From Gyrodactylus bullatarudis (lineage: Eukaryota > Platyhelminthes > Monogenea > Gyrodactylidea > Gyrodactylidae), in the NCBI GenBank assembly GCA_012064415.1, contig SSNU01000044.1, positions 1-50,170 of the forward strand: 50,170 nucleotides of DNA, written 5' to 3'. A program made the position numbers and the translations under genes. Within the stretch, counting starts at the first letter, position 1, and each line of letters opens with the position of its first letter. The notes below the pieces were generated by a model, which made no database searches, was not told the DNA's origin, and was given only the letters and a program-made list of their open reading frames with translations. This document shows, piece by piece, positions 38,846 through 49,565 of the stretch.

Positions 38846-39247
38846 TCAAATATCGGAGATAATCTTGTTATTTACGATGGTCCTGCATTGTTCCATCAAA
38901 AACTTTTTCAACAATGTGGCAGTCCTAAATCTCAAGTAAACTTTTCTTCTGATAAAGACATCTTTAAGCCAATTCATTTCATGACATCTAGTTCGTTTGG
39001 ATTGATAAACTTCCGGTCTGATAACATCCAGGGTCAATTTGAGCTTGGTTATAATATTCATTATAAATTTGTCGAGAAAAATACCCTAATAAATAAGAAA
39101 TCCAAGGACCAGAGATTCTACAATCCTAATTTCAATCATCAGAGTAAAAGATTTAAAGAAGATAAGAATGCCCAATTTAAAAACTACAATAGACCGTTTG
39201 TAATTCTCATGTCAATTATTATCAGTACATTTATTTATTGTATCTAA
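38846..39247 (+). CDS. CUB-domain protein, terminal exon (partial gene)
   Basis: After a TGTAG acceptor the frame reads SNIGDNLVIYDGPALFHQKL, CGS, NFSSD, SFGLINFRSDNIQGQFELGY and NIHYKF: the second half of a CUB domain (D-x-L-x-IYDG, CGS, FxSD, GF-x-x-Y). A basic, Asn-rich linker follows, then a hydrophobic end FVILMSIIISTFIYCI before the stop, either a membrane anchor or a GPI-type signal. The first half of the CUB domain must lie on upstream exons that I could not locate. Likely an extracellular or surface protein; not further identified. Confidence 0.7.
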   Translation, partial: SNIGDNLVIYDGPALFHQKLFQQCGSPKSQVNFSSDKDIFKPIHFMTSSSFGLINFRSDNIQGQFELGYNIHYKFVEKNTLINKKSKDQRFYNPNFNHQSKRFKEDKNAQFKNYNRPFVILMSIIISTFIYCI

Positions 39248-39261
39248 AAGATGACTGTATT

Positions 39262-39345
39262 TTACATCTAAAAAACTCAGTATATCATTGGATTCCTCCT
39301 CAAAAGTAAATTTAATATTTGGATGAATATTGTTTATTTTTGAGA
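39262..39345 (-). repeat. Inverted duplicate of the Penelope reverse transcriptase segment
   Basis: Reverse complement of 39402-39487 with few mismatches, fused head-on to the reverse transcriptase fragment. It creates a hairpin with about 56 bases between the arms. Confidence 0.85.
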
Positions 39346-40256
39346 AAAAATGTGGATGATACTTTTGTCGTTATGAAACCCAATGTGTCTATTGATGATT
39401 TTTTCTCAAAAATAAACAATATTCATCCAAATATTAAATTTAATTTTGAGGAGAAATCTAATGATATACTGAGTTTTTTAGATGTTAAACTAACCAAGAA
39501 AGTCGATGGATCAATCCAAAGAAACATTCATAAGAAGAAGACTGACAATGGCAAATACCTTCATTTCGCTAGTTTCAGTCCTATTTCTCATAAAGTTGGT
39601 TTGGTTGTCGGTCAGTCTAAAAGAATAAAAAGAATCGTAAGCGAAGAGGAACTTCCTAATGAATTGGAGAGATTGAAAAACAGTTTGATGGAAAATGGCT
39701 ATCCTGCAAGATTTATTGATAAATTTATCTCTTTGCCTGAACGACAAACAGATGATACTATAATGTCAAATAATGAGAAGATCAAAACCGTTTTCATGAA
39801 ACTAAATTTCAAAGGTGATGGCTTTAGCAGTGATGTAAGAAGAAAACTGACTAATCTTATAAATGACCATTATTCCAATATACAATTAAAAATTGTATTC
39901 AAAACACAAAGATTATTTAGTTTAATTCATAAGGATCAGCTCAAGCCAGAAGAAAATACTCTCTTAATTTATAAGTTTCAATGCGACTGCGGTTCAACTT
40001 ACCTTGGAAGAACTATTAGAAAACTAAGAACTAGGACAAAAGAACATCTTTCAAAGAACACTTCAGTTCATAAACATTTGACGGATAATAATCATAATAA
40101 TGACTATTCCAATTTTTCAATATTTTATTAGAACTCAGGTGATGACAGCACTGATCTCTGGATTGAAGAGAAATTCTTTATTAATACTATTAAACCAGAT
40201 CTGTGTGTTCAAAAGAACCATACATATTCTCTTATATTACCTTGGCCTATGTGAGC
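39346..40256 (+). pseudogene. Penelope-like reverse transcriptase C-terminus and GIY-YIG endonuclease
   Basis: Starts within reverse transcriptase motif C (VDDTFVVMKPN, missing the usual RY before VDD) and continues through FLDVKLTKKVDGSIQR (thumb), the connector (SKRIKRIVSEEELPNELERL), FMKLNFKGDG, then the endonuclease LLIYKFQCDCGSTYLGR, RKLRTRTKEH and HKHLTDNNHNNDYSNFSIFY. A single TAG follows IFY, after which the frame resumes (NSGDDSTDLWIEEKFF to IKPDLCVQK) and ends at about 40256. 5'-truncated at an inverted duplication, otherwise well preserved. The residues before VDD in the open frame come from the inverted copy and are not protein sequence of the element. Confidence 0.87.
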
Positions 40257-40306
40257 TTTTTCACCCATTTTTCTCTTCAATTTTGCTAATAATAAGTTAT
40301 TATTAT

Positions 40307-41792
40307 TAATAACCAAAGATATTCTCGATGGGATTCAGATCCGGGCTGTTGGTAGGCCAATTTGGAACGTTCATTAAACCATTTGATTGGAGATAGTATC
40401 GAGTATTTAAACAGAAAAATATTTAAAGGCTAGAATAAAATATAGTGATGGGTAACTTGTAAAACTTACGAAGAATGAAGTATGGATTCTGGCATGGTCC
40501 ATTAGAAATAATGACTGATTGTCAGTCAGTGCTTCCATCTCCTCGATAAAATCTAGATCTTCCCGATTTAAAACTCTTCTTTCTTGTAGATTAGGAGAGA
40601 CATCTTCTGGAATACTCTCCTCTGATAACTCGTCAGAACCAGAAGTGAATACTAAATTTTCGTCAGTACCGTCTGATCCTGACCATGACTCTTCTGATTC
40701 GTCATTCGGATTCTACAGAATTAAATCTAAATAATTAATTATTACGCATCATTATTAATAATTATAATTAAATTAATTACCTTGCAAGTTCCTCAACATA
40801 TCCAAATGGGCGTATGGATTAAAATTAGGAGGAGTCCAATGATTCAAGAGCTGTAATCCATCTTGAAGCAATTTACAGAATTTAACAGAATCTGTAGTTC
40901 CTTCGCTATCGAGAAAGATTGGTTTTTTCCCGTATGCCATTATTACAACAAATGACTTTCTGTTGTAATGAACACGAGTCGAAGCATTCCTAATAGACTC
41001 TGGTGCCCCTGGAAATACTGTGACAAAGCCATTGTTCTGGGGTCTCTTGTGTTCGAAAGTTACCTCATCAATGAAAATTACTTTTTTCCAGAACTCTATG
41101 TCAAGTATAATAAACATTTGAGCAAAATTCAGACGTTTTCTTGCAATTTCGTTTGTGGTATAAGGTTTCTTGATAACCTTTTTTCTGACATATTCATTTT
41201 TCTTTGCCATTCGACAAAATGCTGAATAACTAATATCAGGGAAATATTAGGAATTAATTTCCTTGAATGTCATATTTGAGTTGTTCCTCATGAGCCGGAG
41301 TGCTCTTCTTTCCTGAGTAGCAGAAATAGAACATTTTCTTCCTCCAACATGAGGTTGACTGGACTAAGTAGTGTCTAAGAATTCATAATATAATAATCAC
41401 TTACCATTTCTTATGTTATTAACAAGAGTTTTGCTAACACCAAATATAGCAGCGACTTTTCTTGACGAATTATTCTGCGCTGCTATTCTTATAAGAGAAT
41501 GAATTTCTTCATTTCTGTATTTTAAAGGTCTTCGAGGATTTTCTGGTCTCAACTGATTTGCAACCTCTCTGTCCTCTTCTCTTATTCGCTCCACTATAGG
41601 ACCTGTTCGTCTTCTTGGTTGAGCGTTTCTTCGAATATCACGAACAGGTTCTGTCCGTCTTCGTCGATCTTTTAAAGGAATTAATCAAGAAAACTCACTA
41701 GCCCTTTGACCTCTAATCGCTTCATCACCCATAATAAAATCGTCAAAACGACGATTATTATTTCGCCTTTCTCTTTGAGGTCTATTATTCAT
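40307..41792 (-). pseudogene. Tc1/mariner-like transposase with acidic insert, decayed
   Basis: Minus-strand segments in order: ATG at 41792 (MNNRPQRERRNNNRRFDDF), a basic N-terminus, a helix-turn-helix (SLIRIAAQNNSSRKVAAIFG) to 41397, GGRKCSISATQERRALRLMR, then KKVIFIDEVTFEHKR with the first catalytic Asp (ORF 40773-41210), an acidic segment 40470-40712 (GSDGTDENLVFTSGSDELSE) leading to SLFLMDHARIHTS (second Asp), and NSPDLNPIENIFGY (catalytic Glu) ending at 40307. Order and motifs are those of a Tc1-type DDE transposase. Intron-like junctions are present, but several do not restore frame and stops interrupt others, so it is probably dead. The acidic insert between the two Asp residues is unusual. 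Confidence 0.8.
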
Positions 41793-42453
41793 TTTTATTA
41801 TCGTATACTATGTAGTACACAAAGATATTGAAATGAAAAAGGCTTGTTCATTCTTAAAACAAATCTTTCAATCAAAAATGTTTACGTTGTTTATTCAAAT
41901 CAAGTTTAATTTTTTTCAAACTTGAGGAAAAAGGAGGAATATCATTTTTTTACAATTTTAGAGATTATACAAGAGCTTTGAAGTTTTTTAGCATTTAAAT
42001 ATATTAAATCAACTATTCTGAAAATTATGGCTATCAAATCTCAGCTTAGATATTTCAGAAATTTAAGATTTCATATTGATCCTCTTTTATCAGATATTTC
42101 AAGTTGAAGCGTATAGAAAAAGGTCCAAATCTTGGTTTTATGTATGCAATAAATTATTAAATGTTCTCATATGTAAATTGCACTTATAAACCGATAAATA
42201 AACCTCTCTAAAATTATATGCATCTTCATTTGCATGAACAGTCAACCACCCATAATACTGAATTTTCCTGCCTTTACATGGTATTATATACATTTCAGTA
42301 GGAATAGACCAAGAATAGTTCAAAAAAATATATATATAACTTTATCGGAGTTTATCAAAAGAGGGTGGCCATTGAGTTTCGTCTCCAGTATTTTACTCAG
42401 TGTCAAGATTTCCTTTTAGAATCTAGTTTTAAATGATTTATTTTTTATTCAAG
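41793..42453. other. AT-rich spacer, nothing identified
   Basis: No supported gene. Confidence 0.35.
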
Positions 42454-42718
42454 GAAACTTATCAAAAAGATAAAATGTCTTGAAACATTGCTATCACGAG
42501 AATGTCCAATACAAGTCGTTTCCTTGATTGTAAACTACTTTAAAGAGACAAGGCCATCTGATGAATGTGAAATCGACTCGATTCTGGATAGTAACAAAAT
42601 CGAATACGCTCATCAAAAGCTGATGGAAATTTCAAACTCTTCTCTTCATAATAAACTTACTCAGAATGATTCTCCTCTAAACGGATATAATCCTATTTCA
42701 ATTCGAATTTTAACTTAA
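42454..42718 (+). CDS. Unidentified terminal exon (hypothetical)
   Basis: After a pyrimidine-rich TTATTTTTTATTCAAG acceptor the frame reads KLIKKIKCLETLLSRECPIQ, VVSLIVNYFKETRPSDECEI and on to NPISIRILT, then stop, about 87 residues. Codon use and mixed charge look coding rather than random. No domain is recognised and no ATG lies in the usable part, so if real it is the last exon of a gene whose other exons lie upstream and were not found. Confidence 0.4.
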
Positions 42719-43682
42719 ACACGATAATAGTTTCAACTTTTATTTCAACGTGTATATCTAATTTATTTCCATACTAATTGTGCATTTTATGGCTTTTATA
42801 GATGAAATTTTAGATTTTATTATGTAATATTGGAAGGAGAAACCAAGTTGAAAAAAAAGATTTTGTACAGTATTGTTATCGTTTGTGCTCTCAAAAAAGA
42901 ATGCAATTATTGATTTTTTGAAAACTTTGAGTGATGTTGTTGTTCTATATTACAGTAATTTGTACAAAAATTTTTAATAAAAACCCCATCAAATGGTAGG
43001 GGAAAATGTTAGTTTTATTAATACTCCGAAGCATGAAATGATTTCTCATTCTAATTTCGGAGTTTTCATCTAATTTAATAATGATCATTTTTAGAGAAAA
43101 AATATCCAAAAATGTAAATCAGTTACTGTGTTTTTTCTCTAATCTTTTCAAATACATTTTTTGTATAAAATATTTTTTTGAATTGTTTTTTATTACTGAA
43201 TTTTTTGCTGTACAATGAGGTAATAATAACCCATGTTATGAAATACATCTGAATTACATGACTAATCTGAATGTTTCCTGTCAACCATAAAACCCAGGCA
43301 CAATAAATCATCATTTTGTTTCATTAGGAATGTGAAATAAGGGGATATTTATAATGACAGGGGAGAATCCTATTTTCAGCCTCATGGACACACAGTCATT
43401 TCAAAGGGATAATTTCCCATCAGAATAATTTAAATTCTCTGTCTTCATGTTGGTTAGTATTAAAAATACTGTATATTTTTGTATTTATTTACAAGATGCA
43501 TTTTATACAATATAATCGGTATTTAAACCCTTTATATCTTGTTGTTTCACTAGGGGAATGCAAAACTTTCTCGAGCGATAATTTGAACTGAGAGATACGT
43601 AAAATAATTTTTTCCATTCTCATTAGAAAGGAAATTTGAACGATAATATTGCCGAACTTCATCAAGAATATTTTCGTTTGGT
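42719..43682. other. AT-rich spacer, nothing identified
   Basis: No gene or repeat supported. Confidence 0.35.
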
Positions 43683-43830
43683 TCTAAACTCATAAGGAAG
43701 GTTAGAGAAGACAGACGTATATTATAGTGATAAACGTTATATTTCGCCGGGTCTCTTCAGACTCTACCCCGGTAACATTTAAATACTATTACAATGCAAA
43801 ATATTCTCTGGCTTCCATTGGTCCATTTCG
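43683..43830. repeat. Dispersed repeat E, copy 1, hammerhead-like
   Basis: TCTAAACTCATAAGGAAGG to ATTACAATGCAA is repeated at 45247-45390. The minus strand contains CTGAAGA, GACCCGGC, GAAA, then a TATAACGTTTATC hairpin, in hammerhead order. Confidence 0.75.
43711..43772 (-). ncRNA. Candidate hammerhead-like motif
   Basis: Core boxes CUGAAGA and GAAA are present; stem III AUA/UAU ends in UAUC with a plausible cleavage after AUC; stem I has AGU/ACU. Stem II (GACCCGGC) pairs poorly, so this remains tentative. Confidence 0.4.
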
Positions 43831-43905
43831 TGATTGTATTTTTAGGCATTGCTAGGGAGGGGTAAAGAGTTTTCAACGTGAAAAACTCTGCTCACAACTA
43901 ATTAT

Positions 43906-44425
43906 CTATTTCTGCCTTTTCATAAACTGATCAATTTTCTGCTGACCACTGTCTCTACGTCGTTTTCTCTTCACTTTTTCACAGCTTTTCTTGTCGGTAA
44001 TTACAGGTTGGGTCATAATTAGATTATCAACTTCTGTTGACTTCTCGTTAGTTTCACTTTTATCCAACTCTGTGACTGTTGCTGGGGCTGTACTTGTAAC
44101 TAGAATTGATTGATTATCGGCTTCAGCCAACTTCTCGTTGTTTTCATTATTGCATCTAGTTTCCTTTTGCGTAGAGGATAGGGGGGGGAAAAGAAAAAGT
44201 TGTGGGTTCAAGAATCTTACTTATTTTCTCGATTTGTTTGCGCTTTATGTGAACATCTCGACCCTTGAATCCCAATTTTCTCGCCAATTCTTTTTGGACG
44301 CACAAATCTGGTTTCAACTTGGTGATGAAATGTCCTTCCGCACACCCAAGGTTGGTTTGTCTCACTTTACTGGATTCACTTGGATTAACTTGATAGAAAG
44401 GAAATTCATTAAGCCACAAAAAAAT
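43906..44425 (-). pseudogene. Penelope-like endonuclease C-terminal fragment, minus strand
   Basis: YQVNPSESSKVRQTNLG, then KLKPDLCVQKELARKLGFKG, aligns with FQANPSECRIVREQVL plus KVLKPDLCKQKELATQLGFTG of the plus-strand copy at 49233-49440, so this is the same element type. An open frame beyond it (43906-44211) ends in basic KVKRKRRR and QQKIDQFMKRQK, which may be the element's natural C-terminus or unrelated. A GTAAGATT sequence lies at the frame change, but the phases do not match a simple intron. Confidence 0.6.
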
Positions 44426-44436
44426 ATTTAAAACTC

Positions 44437-44473
44437 ATAAAGCTTTTCATTGATGTTAACCAAAGTTACAGTG
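44437..44473 (+). repeat. Short structured repeat D, copy 2
   Basis: AGCTTTTCATTGATGTTAAC followed by CAAAGTTACAGTGAAAAAAGC. The outer parts GCTTTTCA and TGAAAAAAGC are complementary around an inner TTAAC/GTTA stem. Related to 25141-25170. Confidence 0.5.
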
Positions 44474-45246
44474 AAAAAAGCATTCAGATTCGGAATCAGC
44501 GTAATTACATTCAAATCAGTTTCATTTTATTTGACAAGACACTCAAAAGGGTCCCAAAAGTTCCCAGTTGGAAAAAGAACAAATATAACTCAAAATCGAA
44601 TATAAACTGTTAGCTTTGGAAACGAGCTTGAAGAAATTTCTTGTTTTAAAGTTAGAAATTAATTAATTCGTATCAGCTACGTCACATATATGGATCCGGA
44701 TGGGAGTTTAGCTTTTGGACTTGACTCTCTTAGTACCGAAACATCTGGAAGAGACTTTAAAAATATTTGTTATATCCGATTCAAATATCTTTAGATCCTG
44801 TAAAGTTTGATAAAGTGGGAATTTACTTCATTTATATTGTTAAATGATAAAATTAAAACAAAATACTTTGGTTCATTCTTGATAAATTATTCTTTTACAA
44901 AAGGTTATCAATTTTGCCTCGACTATTTAGGTGGTCGATTTCTTTTATTTTGGCTTTGCTTACTTTAATTTTATAGCCTTTCAAAATAGTAGTATATAAA
45001 TCTTTTTTTATGCCTTTGATAGCAATGTAGTTATTTTTCTAGTGAAATACACTGAAGTTTTTATTTTGTTTAGACAATCAAAGTAACCAAATCTTATCAG
45101 GAATACACATTGTGTATTACACAATTGAAGCTTTTGTATCATGGTCGAGTATATTTTTATACAAAAGTTCTTATGGCATAAGATTCTTATGCAGAGGTAT
45201 TTTTCGAATCGAATGATAAACCTAAATATTTAATTAATTGTTGATT
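44474..45246. other. AT-rich spacer, nothing identified
   Basis: No supported gene. Confidence 0.35.
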
Positions 45247-45390
45247 TCTAAACTCATAAGGAAGGGTAGAGAAAATGAGCGAATGTTTTAATGATAAACG
45301 TTATAATTCGCTAGTTCTCTTCAGACTTTACCCCAGTTAACATTTATACATTATTACAATGCAATAATTTGAGTCCTTCCATTGATTTTG
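45247..45390. repeat. Dispersed repeat E, copy 2, hammerhead-like
   Basis: Diverged direct copy of 43683-43830. The minus strand keeps CTGAAGA and TATAACGTTTATC, but GAAA is GAAT and stem II is changed. Confidence 0.7.
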
Positions 45391-46978
45391 ATGCTAGGAC
45401 TTCCTTAGGTAGGGGGTATGGGAATCGTTCAAATTTAATTAATTAATTTTGAGGAGAAAACAAGTTAGCTATGCCATACAGTGTGAGTACTTTACTATTC
45501 TTTTCAAAATTGTTTTACAGCATATTTCTTCTTAACTTTTTTTGTGGTGTTGGAATATTTGCCAAGTATATCTTTTAAAAGAACTCTATGATTTGTATTA
45601 GGAATATTTATTTTTTTAATTTATTCCAGTTACAGTATAATAGACCGATGTTTTTTTACACTTATAGTCTCATTATTTTTTTTTAATTTTCATCTTCAGT
45701 ATCAATACATGAAATAATTTCAAAAACAGTATAATATACCAATATCCTTTCGCTCACAGTATCAATGATTAGAAAAATTTATTGACACAGTATCATTTCA
45801 TGTTATTTCTCGAAAATATTTCATCATACTACTGATATTTTTCCTATACAAACTCGGCAATATTTTGGATTTTTAACATCAGTTTTGCTTTAATTTTTTG
45901 TAGAGGTAATTTTTCTTCTTACCCGTTGCACATATCGCAGTCTATAAAACTTTTCATATGAAAACTGAAGAGAATTTGAGTAAAGATTATCTGATGTTCA
46001 TCATTCAGAAGAGCATGATTATCTATTTGTATCATCAGATTCTTACATGAAAAACTAGAAATCCTATGGATCAATGAGACATGGTTTTTTACTAATTACA
46101 GGTTGGGTATCAGGTTAAAAAGTTATTTGTTATAAAGCTTGAAAAACGAGGATCAAAGTTTTGCATTGTTTCTGAATCTGCGACAGAGCATCTAACAAAC
46201 TTGTAACGCGATTAAAGATCTAAAGTGCTCTTTGAATTTTTTCTATCGACGACGTTCATATCTTCATTTTTCTTTAGAATAAAAACTGTTTCTAGTAGGA
46301 AGACAAAAGAATCTTTTTCTATGGTTTTTTCCCATCTTCTTCCTCTTCACTCCTACTTCCAGTTTAACTTGAAATTATATATAGTTTTCAGTTGAAAAGA
46401 ATTTGTCATACCAATTGTATAGTATAAGAATAATAATAATATTATATTTGCCTACGATTCTAAAAAAAACTATTGAATATTTTTTTAGGTTGGGGAGGTT
46501 GTTTATTCTCAAATGATGAATGTGTGATTGTGACAGAGTTTAAAAATAAATTTGTCCCATTTCTAATAAATTATTTAGCGTTGGCTCACCCATAAACAAG
46601 AAAAGATTAAAATTCTTACCATGTTTACATTTGATTTCTATTAAATTGAACTTAATTTGAACACAAAAATAATTTTTATTTCGAGGTTTAATTTATTATG
46701 TAAAAATTGTGCGTTTTTAAACATTTTACAAAACTTTTGTGTGGGTAATTTCTGTCAAAATTGTTTATTCCTTTCAAAATATATTTTTATTTCTAGAACA
46801 AAGTGTACATTTCTCAAAATATCATCAGTAGTGTCACTCTAAAAATGACAAGAGTTGAATACATTAGTTTATTGAAAGAAATAATAAAAGTTTAGGAATA
46901 AATGCAAGCTGAAAAACACCAAAAATCTCCTATGAGTAAAAAAATCTTTTTCTTATATTTGATGATAAATTTATTATT
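45391..46978. other. AT-rich sequence with scattered ACAGTAT motifs
   Basis: Between 45630 and 45800 the motif CAGTAT recurs several times (ACAGTATAATAGACCGATG, ACAGTATAATATACCAATA and others), suggesting a decayed tandem repeat. No gene seen. Confidence 0.35.
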
Positions 46979-46981
46979 TAA

Positions 46982-47869
46982 CCCTTGGATGGCACGTTAG
47001 AGTGGGTCGTAAGAAAGTCGCCTTCATTTTCATACTATTTAAGGGACGTTGAACTGTAATTCACTCTCTAATTCCCACTCTAACTAGAATATGGACTTTA
47101 TTAAGCCAGAGAAGTTGAGAAAAACTCGCAATCTTCACGAAAAAGTTTAACTTTAAAATTTTAATTTTTCATCAAATCTTAATCCAAAATATCAGCATCA
47201 AATAAATACCTTCAAAATTGATTGAAATTTTGAAAAAAAGGTTGAAAAGGTCAGAAATTTTGGCCAAATTCTATATTTTCTTCTTACAACTTACCAGTTC
47301 ATTTAATCGTGGAATTCAAAAAATAATTTTTCTACTGGCTATCCGGAGGTAAATATTTAGTTTTTTATAAAAATAGTTCTGATCTTCATGTCAAAGTCAT
47401 CAGGAATTAAGACTGGTCATAGTGGAATCCAAAACAATAAATTTTTTCCTGACTATACATAATGCGTAAAATAAACTCAAATATCAGATTTTTCAAGTGC
47501 AATAAATTCCTTAGTTTTTTTTTCATTTAGATTTAAGTTTTGTTGCTTAAGATATATCTATAATGTGTTCAAAAAAGGGATTTTTATGCCCAGAAATAAA
47601 ACTTTTATAATAATTTCTCGTTTTACCAGTTCAGAAGAGAATAGATTCATAAAAATAATACATAATCTTGGAGCCAATGTTTCATATATCTAATTTATTC
47701 AGGCCATATTGAGAGTTTCTGAGAATTAATCTCAAATAATTGAAGTCAATGAATCATTTTTTGAGGTTATTCAGGCGAAAAATCGACTCAGTTTATGGTG
47801 CAATCAAAAAGAAAATGAAGATAGGAAGGTTAATTTCTCATTCAGTAAAAATCCCTGAGAATAAAAGGG
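46982..47869. mobile_element. Possible piggyBac-type MITE
   Basis: TTAA-CCCTTGGATGGCACG on the left and AGAATAAAAGGG-TTAA on the right. Only the first five terminal bases are shared inverted, so the assignment is weak. No coding sequence inside. Confidence 0.35.
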
Positions 47870-48169
47870 TTAAATACCAAATTTTATTCCCCAACTACAA
47901 GAGTTAAACTTACCACGGTAAGTCAAGATTGATGCATAATATACCACTGAAATTCTTTTCGGAAAATTTCGGCCTATTATGTCACAGGTTAAATCAACTT
48001 TACTTCCTGATATGAAACTGATTATTTTTAAGCATAGAACAAGATGGGACCCCAAGTAAAATTTCGATTTTTTTTCGGTACCAGCCCTAATCCTATGCAA
48101 AGAAATGGGGAAAGTCTTTGTTTTCATCAAAAATGAATCTTCAACTTCACCGATATTCAGTTATCAAAG

Positions 48170-49440
48170 GAGCAAGGAGTTCAAATTTCAAAAATTGAAT
48201 CGGAGATAAAGCAGCTTTTGAACGTTTAGTCTATGAACTGGGTCTATCTAATAATCGTAAGGATGACTCTAATACAGAGAAGTTCAAACTTGATCTTTTG
48301 TCTATCTATAGAAGTTTTGATCGAAAACTTTTAAAATCTAGTTTACTTTCTAAGAAACATTTTGTAGCCCTTAAAGAACTTATATAAAATGAAAATATAT
48401 TCTTAAAAAACCTGACAAGGGTAAAGGGATAGTTATTATGAATAAGGATGATTATTATAAGGCAGGGTTAGATTTCCTCTCAGATGAGAGTAAATTTCAT
48501 AGCACTGGGCAAGATAGATTTTCATATACTAAACAAATGGAATCCATGAATAAAATAAGGGACTATTTGTAGAAATATAATTTTTGGTAGAACTAGGAGT
48601 TTCATAACTAAGAAACATACTGGGATGTCTAGATTATATCTGCATCCAAAAACACATAAGATAACTAATGGGATTGTTCCTGAGATTTTCCTAATACGGC
48701 CGATCTTGGACATGTCGTCATTTCCACAACATAATTTAGTGGTTGATAGATATATTAAAACCAATACATAGGTTCAAAAGAGATGATTTCATCAGATGTT
48801 AGTTCTTTATTTCCTAATGTACCAATAGAAGAAACACTTACTATTATCAGTTCTTTTATTGATGGTTTTGAAATGCAGAGTAAAAAATAACAGACCTAAT
48901 AAGGATCGGTTGTATAAATGTTCCTCTATCATTTCAAAACAAAGTTTTCATCCAAAAAGATGGGATAGCTATAGGTTCACCTCTTAGTCCTTTATTAGCT
49001 GATATCTTCTTAGGCTGGTTAGATGTCTGAAACAATCAATTCTTTTACTCATGTTTACATCAGATATGTCGATGAAACTTTTATTTTAATGAAACCTAAC
49101 GTATCATCAAATGATTAATTCTTAAAGAGAAACTCTTTTCATCCGAATATTAAGTTTACCATAGAAAAAAATTCTAATGATGTGAAACTGACTAGGACGA
49201 TTCAATTCAAAGAGACATTTTCTAAAAAAAGACTGCTGATGTGAGCAATTTCAGCATCTTGTTCCAAGCCAATCCAAGTGAATGTCGTATTGTGAGAGAA
49301 CAAGTCCTGGGCCGAAACCCATTATATCAAGGTACTTAAGCCTGATTTGTGCAAGCAAAAAGAATTAGCTACACAATTGGGTTTCACAGGTAAGAAGCGG
49401 TTTACGAACAAGAAAAAGTTATCAAAGGTTGCAAAGATTT
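48170..49440 (+). pseudogene. Penelope-like element: reverse transcriptase and endonuclease, decayed
   Basis: Ordered plus-strand pieces: FERLVYELGLSNNRKDD, KKPDKGKGIVIMNKDDYY (the conserved PDKG start of the Penelope reverse transcriptase), SRLYLHPKTHK with RPILDMSS, GIAIGSPLSPLLADIFLGW (motif B), RYVDETFILMKPN (motif C, YVDD changed to YVDE), then at 49233 an abrupt join to an endonuclease tail and KVLKPDLCKQKELATQLGFT, ending KVAKI and stop. Multiple stops and frameshifts. Clearly dead; YVDE would also impair catalysis. Confidence 0.85.
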
Positions 49441-49480
49441 AAAATTGTATATATATCTAGCAGGTGTAAGAGTCTTATGA

Positions 49481-49565
49481 GATCCGGTGAAATATAAGCT
49501 TTATCACTAAATATTCACTTGTCTTCTAAATCCTTTCAATGAATTCTTCATTGGAAACAGATAAT
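49481..49565 (+). repeat. Penelope-like 5' end, copy 2
   Basis: Matches 13392-13470; here it leads directly into the open frame starting at 49539. Confidence 0.65.

Noticed and set aside
39319..39345. N-terminus of the 39319-40131 open frame
   Set aside because: These codons come from the inverted duplicate of the element, not from reverse transcriptase.
40519..40734. Plus-strand Ser-rich open frame
   Set aside because: It is the antisense shadow of the acidic segment of the minus-strand Tc1-like gene.
43906..44211. Open frame ending QQKIDQFMKRQK as a PCNA-binding host protein
   Set aside because: The sequence is adjacent to a Penelope endonuclease tail and no host domain is visible; a PIP-like motif alone is too weak.
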